Positions 38,001-46,207 of a DNA stretch of 64,000 nucleotides are shown one piece after another. The stretch is from positions 1 through 64,000 of the forward strand of contig DAOMFV010000003.1 of assembly GCA_035430005.1 (NCBI GenBank), given 5' to 3'. The notes below the pieces were generated by a model. It ran no database searches. It worked only from the letters and a program-made list of their open reading frames with translations, and was not told the DNA's origin. The DNA is from JAEUIE01 sp035430005 (GTDB lineage: Bacteria; Planctomycetota; Planctomycetia; Gemmatales; HRBIN36). A program made the translations under genes and the position numbers. Every line of letters starts with the position of its first letter. Positions within the stretch are counted from its first letter, which is position 1.

Positions 38001-38108
38001 TTAGACGGGGAAAAGCGGCTCGCCACAGCCAGCGACGACGGAACCTGCCTAATCTGGGATGTCAGTTTGAAAGCGTTAAGTGAGGGAAAGAAAACGGGCA
38101 AAGATTGA
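35037..38108 (+). CDS. ECF sigma factor fused to a membrane span and beta-propeller
   Basis: The 1023-residue protein starts with a full ECF sigma factor: region 2 at about 30-110 (HRYGSLVLSVAKRIV, AEDVLQATFFVLA) and region 4 at about 140-195 (TRDEAAQHLGLSLATVKRRL). A membrane span lies at 246-267. From about residue 297 to the end it is a WD40/beta-propeller with repeated SPDGQWVATG, SSDGQKVVAV and DGTCLIWD segments. Such fusions are a known planctomycete type. The propeller would lie outside the cytoplasm and may sense a ligand or partner, with the sigma part inside. No anti-sigma gene is adjacent. A kinase-TPR receptor is convergent. Confidence 0.93.
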   Translation: MTTSILHMIHHHRRQRLQTVVSKLGSCNDRELLKRFARQKDEPAFEELVHRYGSLVLSVAKRIVGEHQEAEDVLQATFFVLARKAGAIPWKATIAPWLYATAYRLACNARKRQRRPLTPLKNEPSHLPHQTLGWNETCQMLDEELMKLSEPTRAALILCYLEGKTRDEAAQHLGLSLATVKRRLEQGRHLLRDRLTRRGLAFSAAGWCMMLSKSELDAATIRSVKEAALATNLPASTALLVKAGTTWTLASFLVVMISIGAAGSWWCLTQPVHTEAHGAIASIVQQKINEDTPKVDTYGDPLPEGALGRLGTIRFRPGQMLHDIAFSPDRRYLAGWLHGYLISQGKSRLVYWDAITGQEVRSLDLPKNHLLTLRWLSDGRLLALTRFAHGHYHLCEFAPGKETTFPEADSNSLNSSTRGDIRSAAISPDGQWVATGRRSAEGEYQPIELWEAKPNTTLDDQRPIQIGTYPGHGLYLQFSNDGKQLIALCRSQGAMIHVPSEKRVIGQPVGSLIDGAWEEKATVIIFDVATRKQLRSFKIAPPPGYSELFPPPSRMALTKDGGTLYVGDETGKVHGYDCLTGEETIAMQIYEKDAKANNFERPMVASLAVTDDHRTLYASTMHSRMQEWDISKKQKRRTMTDLDWVDHIALSSDGQKVVAVNPSITTQLAIYDTVTGHRQGGSPGHQFYVNSLTLLTNDQLMTTATDRQVIWWDLKTNKEVKRQTCPLLPGYQGMLSYSEEAKGQFGFLPDHRNLAFCDLDGQTTTCTCITGDNDFIRSFSLAGSGIFYSNKTGLLHYWDAKTKALKKTYPHALDDIANSLSIVSVILSPDQSTVIAFSNGQLNGDGKFSYRCNFMEVFDAATGKQKAFWHIPANARCNGHFSPDGKRLLVTCQYLGNDSAPKTPVATTLQIPEKTMAALFDLPSGKLLGSYKNPNEQSWMPSTALFTHDGQHVVIAWNDASIGFYETATGKLLRTYTGHRGEISAMRFLDGEKRLATASDDGTCLIWDVSLKALSEGKKTGKD

Positions 38109-38138
38109 TTTCGAACTAAATGGCATTAAACTCATCTG

Positions 38139-38163
38139 CAAGCTGGAGTCTACCTCCAGCTTG
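38139..38163. repeat. CAAGCTGGAG palindrome, copy 2
   Basis: Arms identical to the copy at 34917, with loop TCTAC. It lies in the 57-base gap between the convergent sigma/beta-propeller and kinase genes and may double as a terminator. Confidence 0.88.
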
Positions 38164-38165
38164 TT

Positions 38166-40844
38166 TCATTTCGTGCCTGGTTTCTTTTCGCCGGCAGCCT
38201 TTTTAAGCTTCATCATCAATAGTCGAAAATCCTCTCTGTCTCGGAGAACGCCTAGATCCTTCTCTTCCTCCAACTGTTTAACATCATTCCAGCCGGCTGC
38301 TACAGCAAACTGGATCAGCACCATGGCTCGATCAGCTTCTTTCAGCGCGCTTGCTTTTTCCATTTCGGATTTCAGCGTGGAAATGGCCGCCCAGGCCCAG
38401 GCTTTGTCATACAAGAACTCGGCCTGATTCAGATCGCGTTTCTCCCACAGTTCTACGGTGGCTAGGCACTGGTTCAGGTCGCGCTGCTTTTTGAAATGCC
38501 TGAACCGCAAGGTCATGAGCGAGTTGATCATCGTCGAATCAGCCTTGGGGCCTGTTGCCCGTTTCAGGCATTCATCAATCAAAGGAATAGCTTCCGAGCT
38601 TCGATTGAGGTCAAACAGCCGGGCAATTTTGGCCCAAATGCAGTTCAGCGTTTCGGCATGTTGAAGGCCTTTGCGTTTTTCAAAAAGAGGGACAGCCAGT
38701 TGCAGCAGTTTTAAAGCGTCTTCATTGCGGCCCAGGCAGGAGTAGCAATAAGCCAGATTCGTCATGGAGGTAAGAGTCGCAGGATGATCGTCGCCTTGTT
38801 TATCCTGTCTGATGCGGAGTACCTCTTGGTGCATTGGCAAGGCCTGCTCATGACGACCTAGAATATCCAAACAAGCCGCATAAGTCATGATCGTATCCAG
38901 CGTGTTGGGATGCGTCGGTGAGAGGTTTTTTTTCTGCAAAGCCATCGCTTCTTCAAATAGTTTCAGCCCCTCTGTTTGTTTGCCTGATTGGAAATAAGCG
39001 AGTCCGAGATTGCTCATGCAAAGCATGGTAAAAGCATCCTTGGCCCCAAGCCTGTCCAGCGTCAATTGATGCACTTCTTCGGCAAGCTTAAGGACATCTT
39101 TCTGACGCCCCAACTGGACATAACTGACCGTCAGGTTATTCATGGCCATCTGAGTGACGTGCTCGCTGATGCCATGGTGTTCTTTGGCGTGCTGAAACAC
39201 ACGCTCACGATTTTCAAGAGCCTCCTGGTAGTGTCCGAGTTCATGATCCAGGTTGGCAACCGCCAACATGGCCAGAAGCGTTTGCTTGTCATACGGGCCG
39301 CTGTGGAGTTCAAAGAGTTCAAGGGATCGATGGAGTTCTCTGGAAGCAATTGGGAATTCGCCGAGGAACCAGAACGATTGTCCAAGTGTCTTGCGAATAC
39401 GAGCTTCAATAACCGGCGAGGATTTGAAATTGTCAGCAATATCTGTCAAAGCTTTTTCGAGAACATCTCGCATTTTGACATTACGTCCCAAGCCTAGCTC
39501 TAATCCTTCAGGCCTGGCGGCAGCAAAAACCTTGTTGTCGACAAAATCCAATACTGCCCGCGTTTCAGCTTCTTTCGTTTCCGCTATCTTCCGCTGTTCT
39601 GCTTCTGCCTTTTCTTTGGTAGCAGCCTGGAATAGCCCCCAAGTGGTTCCGACGATGCCAATCAACAACACGGTGATGATGGCGGCGGAAGAGATCATCA
39701 CTACCCGCCGGCGAGTGCGATGTTCCCTGACAAGTACCTCAGCCTTGGTTCGTTCCAATTCCGCCTGACGGGCGCGTTCATCAGCGGCGGCGCGCAGTTG
39801 CGAAATATCCCTGGCGACCGCGCCGGCATTCTCCGGACGCTCATCCCGATTCGCGGCCAGGCAACGCTTAGCAAGGGCGATCAGGTCGGGATCAGCACCG
39901 CTGGCATCGAGCCTGTCAAAGCAATCAGTCATCATCCCCAAAGCGGACAACAACCGAGTTGATTCTAGAGTATCTCCAACAAATGGTGGTTTTCCGGTTA
40001 TCAGCGCACAAAGGATGCCGCCCAGTCCGAAAACGTCGGATCGCGGGTCAAGCAATGTATTTGCCCCTATTGCCTGTTCAGGTGGCATGTAGGAAGGCGT
40101 TCCCAGAACGCTGCCTGCTGTCGTCAACTCAGAACCTGTGGTTTGGACGAACGATTGAGCAGCAAATGTTTTGGTGGTTTGTGGGTCATGATTGGTAAGG
40201 TCGACTTCGGCAGGAGGGCCATCCTGTCTTAAGACTTTGGCCAAACCCCAATCCATCACCTGCACCTCAGCAAAGGCTCCGACCATGATATTGTGGGGTT
40301 TCAAATCTCGATGGATGACTCCATGAGCATGGGCATACCCCACTGCCTGGCAGATGGATTCAAAGATACTGAGGTAGTTAGGGAGAAAGGTATGCGACCT
40401 GGTCTCTTCTGACTTTCGAGGCGTACCATCTTTATTCCAGATCAGGTCACTCAGTGTGTATCCCTTGATCAGCTTCATCACGAGAAATGGACGACCATCA
40501 CTCAGTGTACCTGCCTGGTGGACAGCGGGAATGCCGGGATGCTGCAGTTGACCAGTGATGCGAGCTTCGTCCAAAAAACGAAGTGCGTTGACGGAACCAA
40601 CTTCATACTTCGGCTGGAGATACTTTAGGGCAATGTCTCGGTCAAACGCAAACTCACGGGCACGATAGATAATGCCCATCCCGCCTCGACCAATTTCTTC
40701 GATCAGTTCAAAACCAACGGGAGAAATCGGCAGCTTGTCGTTGTTCAGGGTAAAAAGCAAATCGTCTGAGGTATCAGACCTGGGGGAAGCTCCACCGGGC
40801 GGTGAAGAGATGCCATGATCACTTTTGGTCATACCATCATTCAT
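38166..40844 (-). CDS. Transmembrane Ser/Thr protein kinase with TPR repeats
   Basis: The 892-residue protein has a kinase domain at about 44-350. It shows the glycine loop GRGGMG at 52-57, catalytic Lys74 in IALKYL, HRDLKPHN from 178, and DWG (198-200) in place of DFG, the common planctomycete form. The APE-like motif is PPEQ. A membrane span follows at about 380-402. A helical region and a series of TPR repeats (about 520-830) then fill the extracytoplasmic part. All catalytic residues are present, so it should be active. It would sense protein ligands with the TPR half and phosphorylate cytoplasmic targets; the target is unknown. Confidence 0.94.
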   Translation of the reverse strand: MNDGMTKSDHGISSPPGGASPRSDTSDDLLFTLNNDKLPISPVGFELIEEIGRGGMGIIYRAREFAFDRDIALKYLQPKYEVGSVNALRFLDEARITGQLQHPGIPAVHQAGTLSDGRPFLVMKLIKGYTLSDLIWNKDGTPRKSEETRSHTFLPNYLSIFESICQAVGYAHAHGVIHRDLKPHNIMVGAFAEVQVMDWGLAKVLRQDGPPAEVDLTNHDPQTTKTFAAQSFVQTTGSELTTAGSVLGTPSYMPPEQAIGANTLLDPRSDVFGLGGILCALITGKPPFVGDTLESTRLLSALGMMTDCFDRLDASGADPDLIALAKRCLAANRDERPENAGAVARDISQLRAAADERARQAELERTKAEVLVREHRTRRRVVMISSAAIITVLLIGIVGTTWGLFQAATKEKAEAEQRKIAETKEAETRAVLDFVDNKVFAAARPEGLELGLGRNVKMRDVLEKALTDIADNFKSSPVIEARIRKTLGQSFWFLGEFPIASRELHRSLELFELHSGPYDKQTLLAMLAVANLDHELGHYQEALENRERVFQHAKEHHGISEHVTQMAMNNLTVSYVQLGRQKDVLKLAEEVHQLTLDRLGAKDAFTMLCMSNLGLAYFQSGKQTEGLKLFEEAMALQKKNLSPTHPNTLDTIMTYAACLDILGRHEQALPMHQEVLRIRQDKQGDDHPATLTSMTNLAYCYSCLGRNEDALKLLQLAVPLFEKRKGLQHAETLNCIWAKIARLFDLNRSSEAIPLIDECLKRATGPKADSTMINSLMTLRFRHFKKQRDLNQCLATVELWEKRDLNQAEFLYDKAWAWAAISTLKSEMEKASALKEADRAMVLIQFAVAAGWNDVKQLEEEKDLGVLRDREDFRLLMMKLKKAAGEKKPGTK

Positions 40845-40948
40845 CGGACTGTCTTCTTATCAAGGTTCCTTGAGCAACATGATAATCTGCTTCTGCATCA
40901 TTGAATACAGGAATCCGGTGAACTCAATTATTGGCATAGAAAATGAAA

Positions 40949-40972
40949 CATGCTCACGCAAGCGTAAGCATG
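40949..40972 (-). terminator. Terminator of the small lipoprotein gene
   Basis: On the minus strand CATGCTTACGC pairs with GCGTGAGCATG (one G-T pair) and is followed by TTTCATTTTC. It starts 22 bases past the lipoprotein stop. Confidence 0.75.
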
Positions 40973-40994
40973 TACCTGGGATTGGACGTGTGAT

Positions 40995-41126
40995 TTATTT
41001 GACTGAAGTAGGATTGGGAACCGGAGGAGTAGGACGAGGGCTGGTGCCGGTCGGTTTGGGGTCCCCGTTACACCCGATGGCACCAAGTGTAAAAGTGAGC
41101 AGCAAAAGTGCGACGATCATTTTCAT
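40995..41126 (-). CDS. Tiny lipoprotein (43 residues)
   Basis: The frame starts at ATG 41126 with AGGAAG nine bases upstream. Its signal, MKMIVALLLLTFTLGAIGC, has a lipobox ending at Cys19. The mature part is only about 25 residues and is Pro/Thr/Gly-rich, ending PNPTSVK. A ribosome site, a classic lipobox, a stop and a terminator 22 bases later together make this a real gene despite its length. Tiny Pro-rich lipoproteins of this kind are common in planctomycetes. Its role is unknown. Confidence 0.78.
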   Translation of the reverse strand: MKMIVALLLLTFTLGAIGCNGDPKPTGTSPRPTPPVPNPTSVK

Positions 41127-41393
41127 GGGCAGACTTCCTGTTAGAGCAGAACCTCAACGTTAGTAATCCAAAAGACATCCCTCTGGACCACTCTTCGACT
41201 GAATACACGGGTTCCTTCACGTACTCATTTCACCTGATTCTAGCAATACCTCCTTCAATGCAAAAACAAAAATAGAACAACCCGCAAATAATGAACGTCG
41301 AACAAATTGTCTGGTCATTCTGACAGTGAACGGTATTGCACATGGCATCCCTTCCGTTATGCTCAGTAATCGATTTACTTTCAGGCTGGTTGT

Positions 41394-44345
41394 GTGCCTC
41401 ACTTAGCAAAAAAAATTCGTGACGATCTCCGAGGATTTGTGCGGGGCACCGTACAGTTCGACGACGCAAGCCGCCGACTATTTGCCACGGACGCGAGCCT
41501 GTTTCGCATGGTGCCGATGGGTATCATTGCCCCGGCTGATGAAGACGATCTTCTTGCTCTGGTAAAGTATGCCTGCGCGAACAAGATCGGCTTGACGGCG
41601 CGGGGCGGCGGTACCGGCCTGGCGGGGGAAAGCCTGACAACCGAGCTGGTTGTCGATTTGACCCGGCATTTTGATCGAATTGTCGAGATCAAGGAAGAAT
41701 CGATCCGTGTTCAACCAGGTGTGGTTGCTCAGCGGGTGAATGAAGCACTATTGCCCTTCGGAAAACGATTGGCGATTGACAGTGCCAGCGAAGCCAGTTG
41801 CACTATGGGCGGAATGCTGGCAACCAATGCTTCCGGCACTCGTGTAATGAAACACGGCTATCTGAGGCAATACGTCCAACAGGTGCGGGCTGTGATCGGT
41901 ACGGGTCAGTTGGTTTCACTTCAACCGCACAGGACGAATACACTGGCAACGCCAACCGCTGAGGATCAACTAGCCCATGAACTGCATCGCTTGATTGTTG
42001 AGCATCAGCAACTTATCACGACCTGCCGACCCAAAACCCTCTACAACCGTTGCGGCTACCTATTAGACGATTTGCTGGAACGACAGTCCATCTCGCTTCA
42101 GAAAGCGATGATTGGCTCCGAAGGGACGCTCGGTTTGGTAACCGAAGCAGTGATCAACACAGTTCTCCTTCCTTGCGAAAGGGCAGTGCTGTTGTTGGGA
42201 TTCACAAGTGTACAAGAAGCGGCAGAGACTGCACCTTACCTGCTTGAAACCACGCCCTGTGCTGTCGAACTGCTGGATCGCCGGCTGCTCTCGATGGCCT
42301 GCGAAGTCGATCCTGTTTTCAAACACTGGCTCAGTCCTTCGATGCAGGCAGCGTTACTTATCGAATGGGAAGGAACAGAACCTGGAATCGTGTTGCCACA
42401 GGTGGAAACAGCCTCGGCCCTCGTTCGTCAACATTCCCATCCAGTGGTGGAACGACTGGCCTTGGGAAACCAGGAAGGAGAATATCTCTGGTCTCTGCGA
42501 TCCAAAGCTCTGCCTGCCCTGCATGCCAGCACGAAGCGATCGCCCGTGGCTTTTGTTGAAGATATCGCTGTACCGGTTACCGCGCTTGCTGGGTTTCTCA
42601 GTCAGGTGCAGATGCTGCTGCCGAAACACGATACTTCCGCCAGCATCCTATGTCATGCTGGTGCAGGCATTGTGCATCTGCGGCCGTTGTTTGATTTGCA
42701 GAATCCGGATGAAGTCAAGAGGATGCAGGCATTCGCCGAGAATGTGTACGCCGAAGTCTTTCGTGTGGGTGGCACCATCAGCGCTCAACATGGAGTCGGC
42801 CTGGCACGAACACCGTGGATGGCGCAGCAGGTTGGCCCTCTCATGGAGGTCTTCCGCCAGGTGAAGACGCTCTTTGACCCCGTGGGCATCTACAATCCCG
42901 GCAAACTCTTCGGAGGCACCGGCTCCCCTCTTCAGTATTTGCGCTCCATGATGGACGCTTCTTCTTCGGAGCTCAAACCATCGCAAGAAACAGAAACCAA
43001 GAAGCAGGGCACGTCACTTCTTGTTATCGAATGGGAATTGAATTGGACTAAATCATCGCCCCAAGCCAGCGCCGAAGCATGCCATGGCTGCGGCGCTTGT
43101 CGAACAATCAGTTCATCCCATCGTATGTGTCCGATCTTTCATGCTGAACAGACCGAAGCGGCGAGTCCGAGAGCCAAAGCAAATCTTCTGCGTGAAGTGC
43201 TGATGCGGCCCGAACAGAATTTGAAAGTCGATTCGGAGGAGTTTCGGGCCATCGCTGATCTCTGCGTCAATTGCAAGATGTGTGGATTGGAATGTCCATC
43301 ACGAGTGGCCATCCCGAAGTTGATGCTCGAAGCCAAAGCTCAGAATGTTGCTGAGCAGGGTCTACGCTGGCGTGACTGGGTAGTATCTCGACTTGATACC
43401 TGGGCCAGTTGGGGCAGCCGTTGGGCCTGGCTTATTAATGGCATGCTCTCGAACAGACTAGTTCGCTGGCATTTGGAAAAGGCATTTGGCATTACTCGCC
43501 GACGTGCGCTTCCTCGATTGCATTCAGATACCTTTTACAGGCGAGCGAAGCGATGGGGCTGGACGAGCAAATCAACCGCCACGGATAGGCCTCGTGTGGT
43601 CTACTTTGCAGACACGTATGCCCAGTATTTTGATCCTCAGCTAGCAGAGGCAACAGTCAGAGTGTTGCAGGCGGCAGGAGTGCATGTTTATGTTCCTCCA
43701 AACCCATTGCATAGTGGGGCTGCTTCACTTTCGGTCGGGCATGTGGATCGGGCCAAACGACTGGCTAAGCGAAATATCAACGCACTGGAGCCTCTCACTC
43801 GGGATGGATACACCATCCTGTGCAGTGAGCCGACGACTGCACTCATGCTGACTCAGGATTATCTCGATCTGGTGGATGATCCCGGCGCTCAGCAGGTAGC
43901 CCGGCATACGGTGGAGTTAATGTCGTACCTGGAGCAACTGCAAGAACAGGGCAGACTGCCTCAGGTCAAAATCGAGAACTTCCCTCTCTCCGTTGGCCAT
44001 CACATTCCTTGCCACATCAAAGCACTTCAAAAGGGGATCGAAGGCCCAGGCCTCCTGCAACAATCAGGTGGCTATCGAGTCCACATACTGGATCTAAGTT
44101 GCTCCGGCATGGCTGGTGTCTATGGGCTGCAACAGGCTAACTATGCTTCATCCATGCGCGCCGGCAAACCCATGCTCGACCGATTCGGTCAGGATGATTT
44201 ACATTTCGGCTCCAGCGAATGTAGCTCGTGTAGAATACAAATGGAGCACGCCGGCAACAAACCGGTGCTCCACCCAGTGCAATGGCTTGCATTGGCCTAT
44301 GGTTTGATGCCCGAACTCAGGAACCGACTAGTAAACTCGAAGTAG
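41394..44345 (+). CDS. FAD-linked oxidase with Fe-S clusters and CCG-type domain
   Basis: The start is GTG at 41394. The 983-residue protein joins a FAD_binding_4 domain (about 35-180; LTARGGGTGLAGES, CTMGGMLATNASGTR), a FAD-oxidase C domain (about 210-520; GTISAQHGVGLARTPW) and two 4Fe-4S motifs: C563-x2-C-x2-C and C624-VNCKMCGLEC. A GlpC/LutA-type cysteine domain follows (about 730-970; IPCHIKAL, SCSGMAG, ECSSC), with one cysteine of the CCG motif replaced. This is the D-lactate/glycolate dehydrogenase architecture that passes electrons to the respiratory chain. The substrate is not certain. moaD and moaE follow closely. Confidence 0.92.
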   Translation: MPHLAKKIRDDLRGFVRGTVQFDDASRRLFATDASLFRMVPMGIIAPADEDDLLALVKYACANKIGLTARGGGTGLAGESLTTELVVDLTRHFDRIVEIKEESIRVQPGVVAQRVNEALLPFGKRLAIDSASEASCTMGGMLATNASGTRVMKHGYLRQYVQQVRAVIGTGQLVSLQPHRTNTLATPTAEDQLAHELHRLIVEHQQLITTCRPKTLYNRCGYLLDDLLERQSISLQKAMIGSEGTLGLVTEAVINTVLLPCERAVLLLGFTSVQEAAETAPYLLETTPCAVELLDRRLLSMACEVDPVFKHWLSPSMQAALLIEWEGTEPGIVLPQVETASALVRQHSHPVVERLALGNQEGEYLWSLRSKALPALHASTKRSPVAFVEDIAVPVTALAGFLSQVQMLLPKHDTSASILCHAGAGIVHLRPLFDLQNPDEVKRMQAFAENVYAEVFRVGGTISAQHGVGLARTPWMAQQVGPLMEVFRQVKTLFDPVGIYNPGKLFGGTGSPLQYLRSMMDASSSELKPSQETETKKQGTSLLVIEWELNWTKSSPQASAEACHGCGACRTISSSHRMCPIFHAEQTEAASPRAKANLLREVLMRPEQNLKVDSEEFRAIADLCVNCKMCGLECPSRVAIPKLMLEAKAQNVAEQGLRWRDWVVSRLDTWASWGSRWAWLINGMLSNRLVRWHLEKAFGITRRRALPRLHSDTFYRRAKRWGWTSKSTATDRPRVVYFADTYAQYFDPQLAEATVRVLQAAGVHVYVPPNPLHSGAASLSVGHVDRAKRLAKRNINALEPLTRDGYTILCSEPTTALMLTQDYLDLVDDPGAQQVARHTVELMSYLEQLQEQGRLPQVKIENFPLSVGHHIPCHIKALQKGIEGPGLLQQSGGYRVHILDLSCSGMAGVYGLQQANYASSMRAGKPMLDRFGQDDLHFGSSECSSCRIQMEHAGNKPVLHPVQWLALAYGLMPELRNRLVNSK

Positions 44346-44354
44346 GAACTGCTC

Positions 44355-44597
44355 TTGGTAACGATCCATTTCTATGCCGGATTGCGCGAATTCGCTAAGA
44401 CAGCAACGATGGAGTTGAACTGGCAGCCATGCCTGTCGGCAGCAGCACTTCGAGAGATGATTACTCAACGAATACCGGGCATAACTCCGCTGCTGGAGAG
44501 ATCCTCTCTTGCGGTGAATGGTGTTATCGTCGGCAATGAGTTTTTTCTGCCTGATAGTGCTGAAGTCGCTCTGCTTCCACCCGTGAGTGGGGGATGA
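44355..44597 (+). CDS. moaD: Molybdopterin synthase small subunit
   Basis: The 80-residue ubiquitin-fold protein ends in the required Gly-Gly that carries the thiocarboxylate sulfur. It shows IHFYAGLREFAK at the start and LAVNGVIVG and ALLPPVSGG at the end. The start is TTG at 44355 with AGGAA upstream; no ATG is available. MoaD donates sulfur to precursor Z in complex with MoaE. It begins 9 bases after the FAD-linked oxidase stop and 3 bases before moaE, so all three are probably one operon. Confidence 0.93.
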   Translation: MVTIHFYAGLREFAKTATMELNWQPCLSAAALREMITQRIPGITPLLERSSLAVNGVIVGNEFFLPDSAEVALLPPVSGG

Positions 44598-44600
44598 TGT

Positions 44601-45011
44601 ATGGTCCGCATTCAATCGGAAGCTATCGATTATCAAACACTGACTGAATCAGTGCGGAGTAATAATTGTGGGGCAGTCTGCCTGTTCCTGGGTACCGTGA
44701 GAGAGTTCACGGATGGCGAACAAACCAAAGCACTGGCCTACGAAGGGCACACCACCCTGGCTCCTCAAATGTTAACCCAGGTGGAAACCGAGACTCGAAG
44801 CCAATGGCCAGTTGAAGAGGTTATGCTCGTGCATCGTGTCGGCCACCTCGAACTGGGAGAGATCAGTGTAGCTGTCGCAGTCAGTTCGGGACATCGGGAA
44901 CAGGCCTTTGCTGCGTGCAAGTTTGCCATTGATCGATTGAAAGAGATCGTGCCCATCTGGAAACAGGAGCATTGGGCTGATGGACGCAAGGAGTGGGTGC
45001 ATCCGACCTGA
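44601..45011 (+). CDS. moaE: Molybdopterin synthase catalytic subunit
   Basis: The 136-residue chain matches MoaE. It has GAVCLFLGTVREFTDG at about 23-38, YEGHTTLAPQML, HRVGHLELGEISVAVAVSSGHR and a C-terminal KEIVPIWKQE with the conserved lysines that bind the MoaD C-terminus and substrate. It makes molybdopterin from cyclic pyranopterin monophosphate with MoaD. MoaA, MoaC and other Moco genes are not in this window. Confidence 0.95.
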   Translation: MVRIQSEAIDYQTLTESVRSNNCGAVCLFLGTVREFTDGEQTKALAYEGHTTLAPQMLTQVETETRSQWPVEEVMLVHRVGHLELGEISVAVAVSSGHREQAFAACKFAIDRLKEIVPIWKQEHWADGRKEWVHPT

Positions 45012-45028
45012 CACCTCGCCAACCAAGA

Positions 45029-46033
45029 CTATTTGACTTCATTGGCCTGAAAGCTGATCGGCACCACCGTCGTAAGCCAGACACTGCGCTGCTTACCTGT
45101 ACTTAGAGTAATTTCCTCTTTGCCTCGGCGAAGATGGACGCGCCAGAGATACTGCTCCCCTGGCTTCAAGGCGCTGACCGCCTGCTTCTTACCGTCACCG
45201 CTTCTTAGAGCGACAATCGTCATGTTGCCCGTTTCGCCAGGCAACAGCGATTCACAGGCTGGAAACGACAGACGTTCATGAATCGGATCGGTGATGGCAC
45301 CATAGTAACGATCATTGGCCATTTCCAAAAAGGTGTAGACAGGCGATTTCGAGTCGTTGGCAAAAGCACGGTTAAAGGTTTCATCATCAGGTCGGAAAAT
45401 AACGGTGCCTGCATTCTTGACATGGAGTGTGAGCACGAGGGCATCTTCTCCCGCCACATCGGATTTGCCTCCGCGCAAGGCATACCTAAGAGACTGTTTT
45501 GTAACCAATTGTGGGGTTATTTCCAACTGACCAATTCGCCTGGTCTCCCCCAGTTTCAGAGCCGGAATCTCTTGGCCGATCGGCTCGTTCGGTGGAATGA
45601 TCTTCATATTCGAAGTTTTGTCTCCCGCTTTGTCCAACGACTGGAAAACTTCATGACGGCGACCATCAAGGAAGTCTTCGTAAAGTCCCTGATCCGGAAT
45701 ACTTTCGAGAATATGGGGTTCCTTCTGTCTTAGCCGCTGCTGGAAAAGATAGGCGATTCCGATGGTGGCAACAATGGCATAAGGCACCAGAAGTGCCGTC
45801 AGCCACAGACTGACAGGCAGCCGACGACGAGGGTAATGGGTGCGAGAAGAAGGCCGTGTTTCAGAAAGGGCCCACACTTCGGACGGATTCGATAGCGGAT
45901 TCTCTTTTTCTAGCTGCACCGGGGATGGAACTTCGGGAGTAGGTGCAGAATCCGTGGGTGGAGCTTCGGTTATTTGCTGTGGTTGATCAAGCGAAGGCAG
46001 TTGTGGTTCCGTCAATTCAGGCATGGCGCCCAT
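45029..46033 (-). CDS. Single-span membrane protein with Pro-rich N-terminus
   Basis: The 334-residue protein has a Pro/Glu/Thr-rich cytoplasmic stretch of about 70 residues and a basic RRRLP stop. A single membrane span (74-97) and an extracytoplasmic strand-rich domain (about 130-334) follow. That domain contains ALVLTLHVKNAGTVIF and LLPGETGNMTIVA, which look like an immunoglobulin-like fold. No family is recognised. It is convergent with moaE across 17 bases. ATGs at 46033 and 46024 are both possible starts. Confidence 0.72.
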   Translation of the reverse strand: MGAMPELTEPQLPSLDQPQQITEAPPTDSAPTPEVPSPVQLEKENPLSNPSEVWALSETRPSSRTHYPRRRLPVSLWLTALLVPYAIVATIGIAYLFQQRLRQKEPHILESIPDQGLYEDFLDGRRHEVFQSLDKAGDKTSNMKIIPPNEPIGQEIPALKLGETRRIGQLEITPQLVTKQSLRYALRGGKSDVAGEDALVLTLHVKNAGTVIFRPDDETFNRAFANDSKSPVYTFLEMANDRYYGAITDPIHERLSFPACESLLPGETGNMTIVALRSGDGKKQAVSALKPGEQYLWRVHLRRGKEEITLSTGKQRSVWLTTVVPISFQANEVK

Positions 46034-46151
46034 CTCGATTAGATCGTTTTCGGTACTGATGAAGTTCCGGAGTTAACCAGCCCCGTCAAGGTATACCTAT
46101 TGTTCTATGAGATGAAGATGGAAGTAATCTGTGTCTTGCATACAAGAAAAC

Positions 46152-46175
46152 AGGGCAGGGATAAGCCCCTGCCCT
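46152..46175 (-). terminator. Rho-independent terminator of the outer-membrane protein pair
   Basis: On the minus strand AGGGCAGGG pairs with CCCTGCCCT around a 6-base loop and is followed by GTTTTCTT. It lies 33 bases past the stop at 46208. Confidence 0.75.
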
Positions 46176-46207
46176 TATTGTTGTTGTTGTTCCACAATTC
46201 TGGCTGG

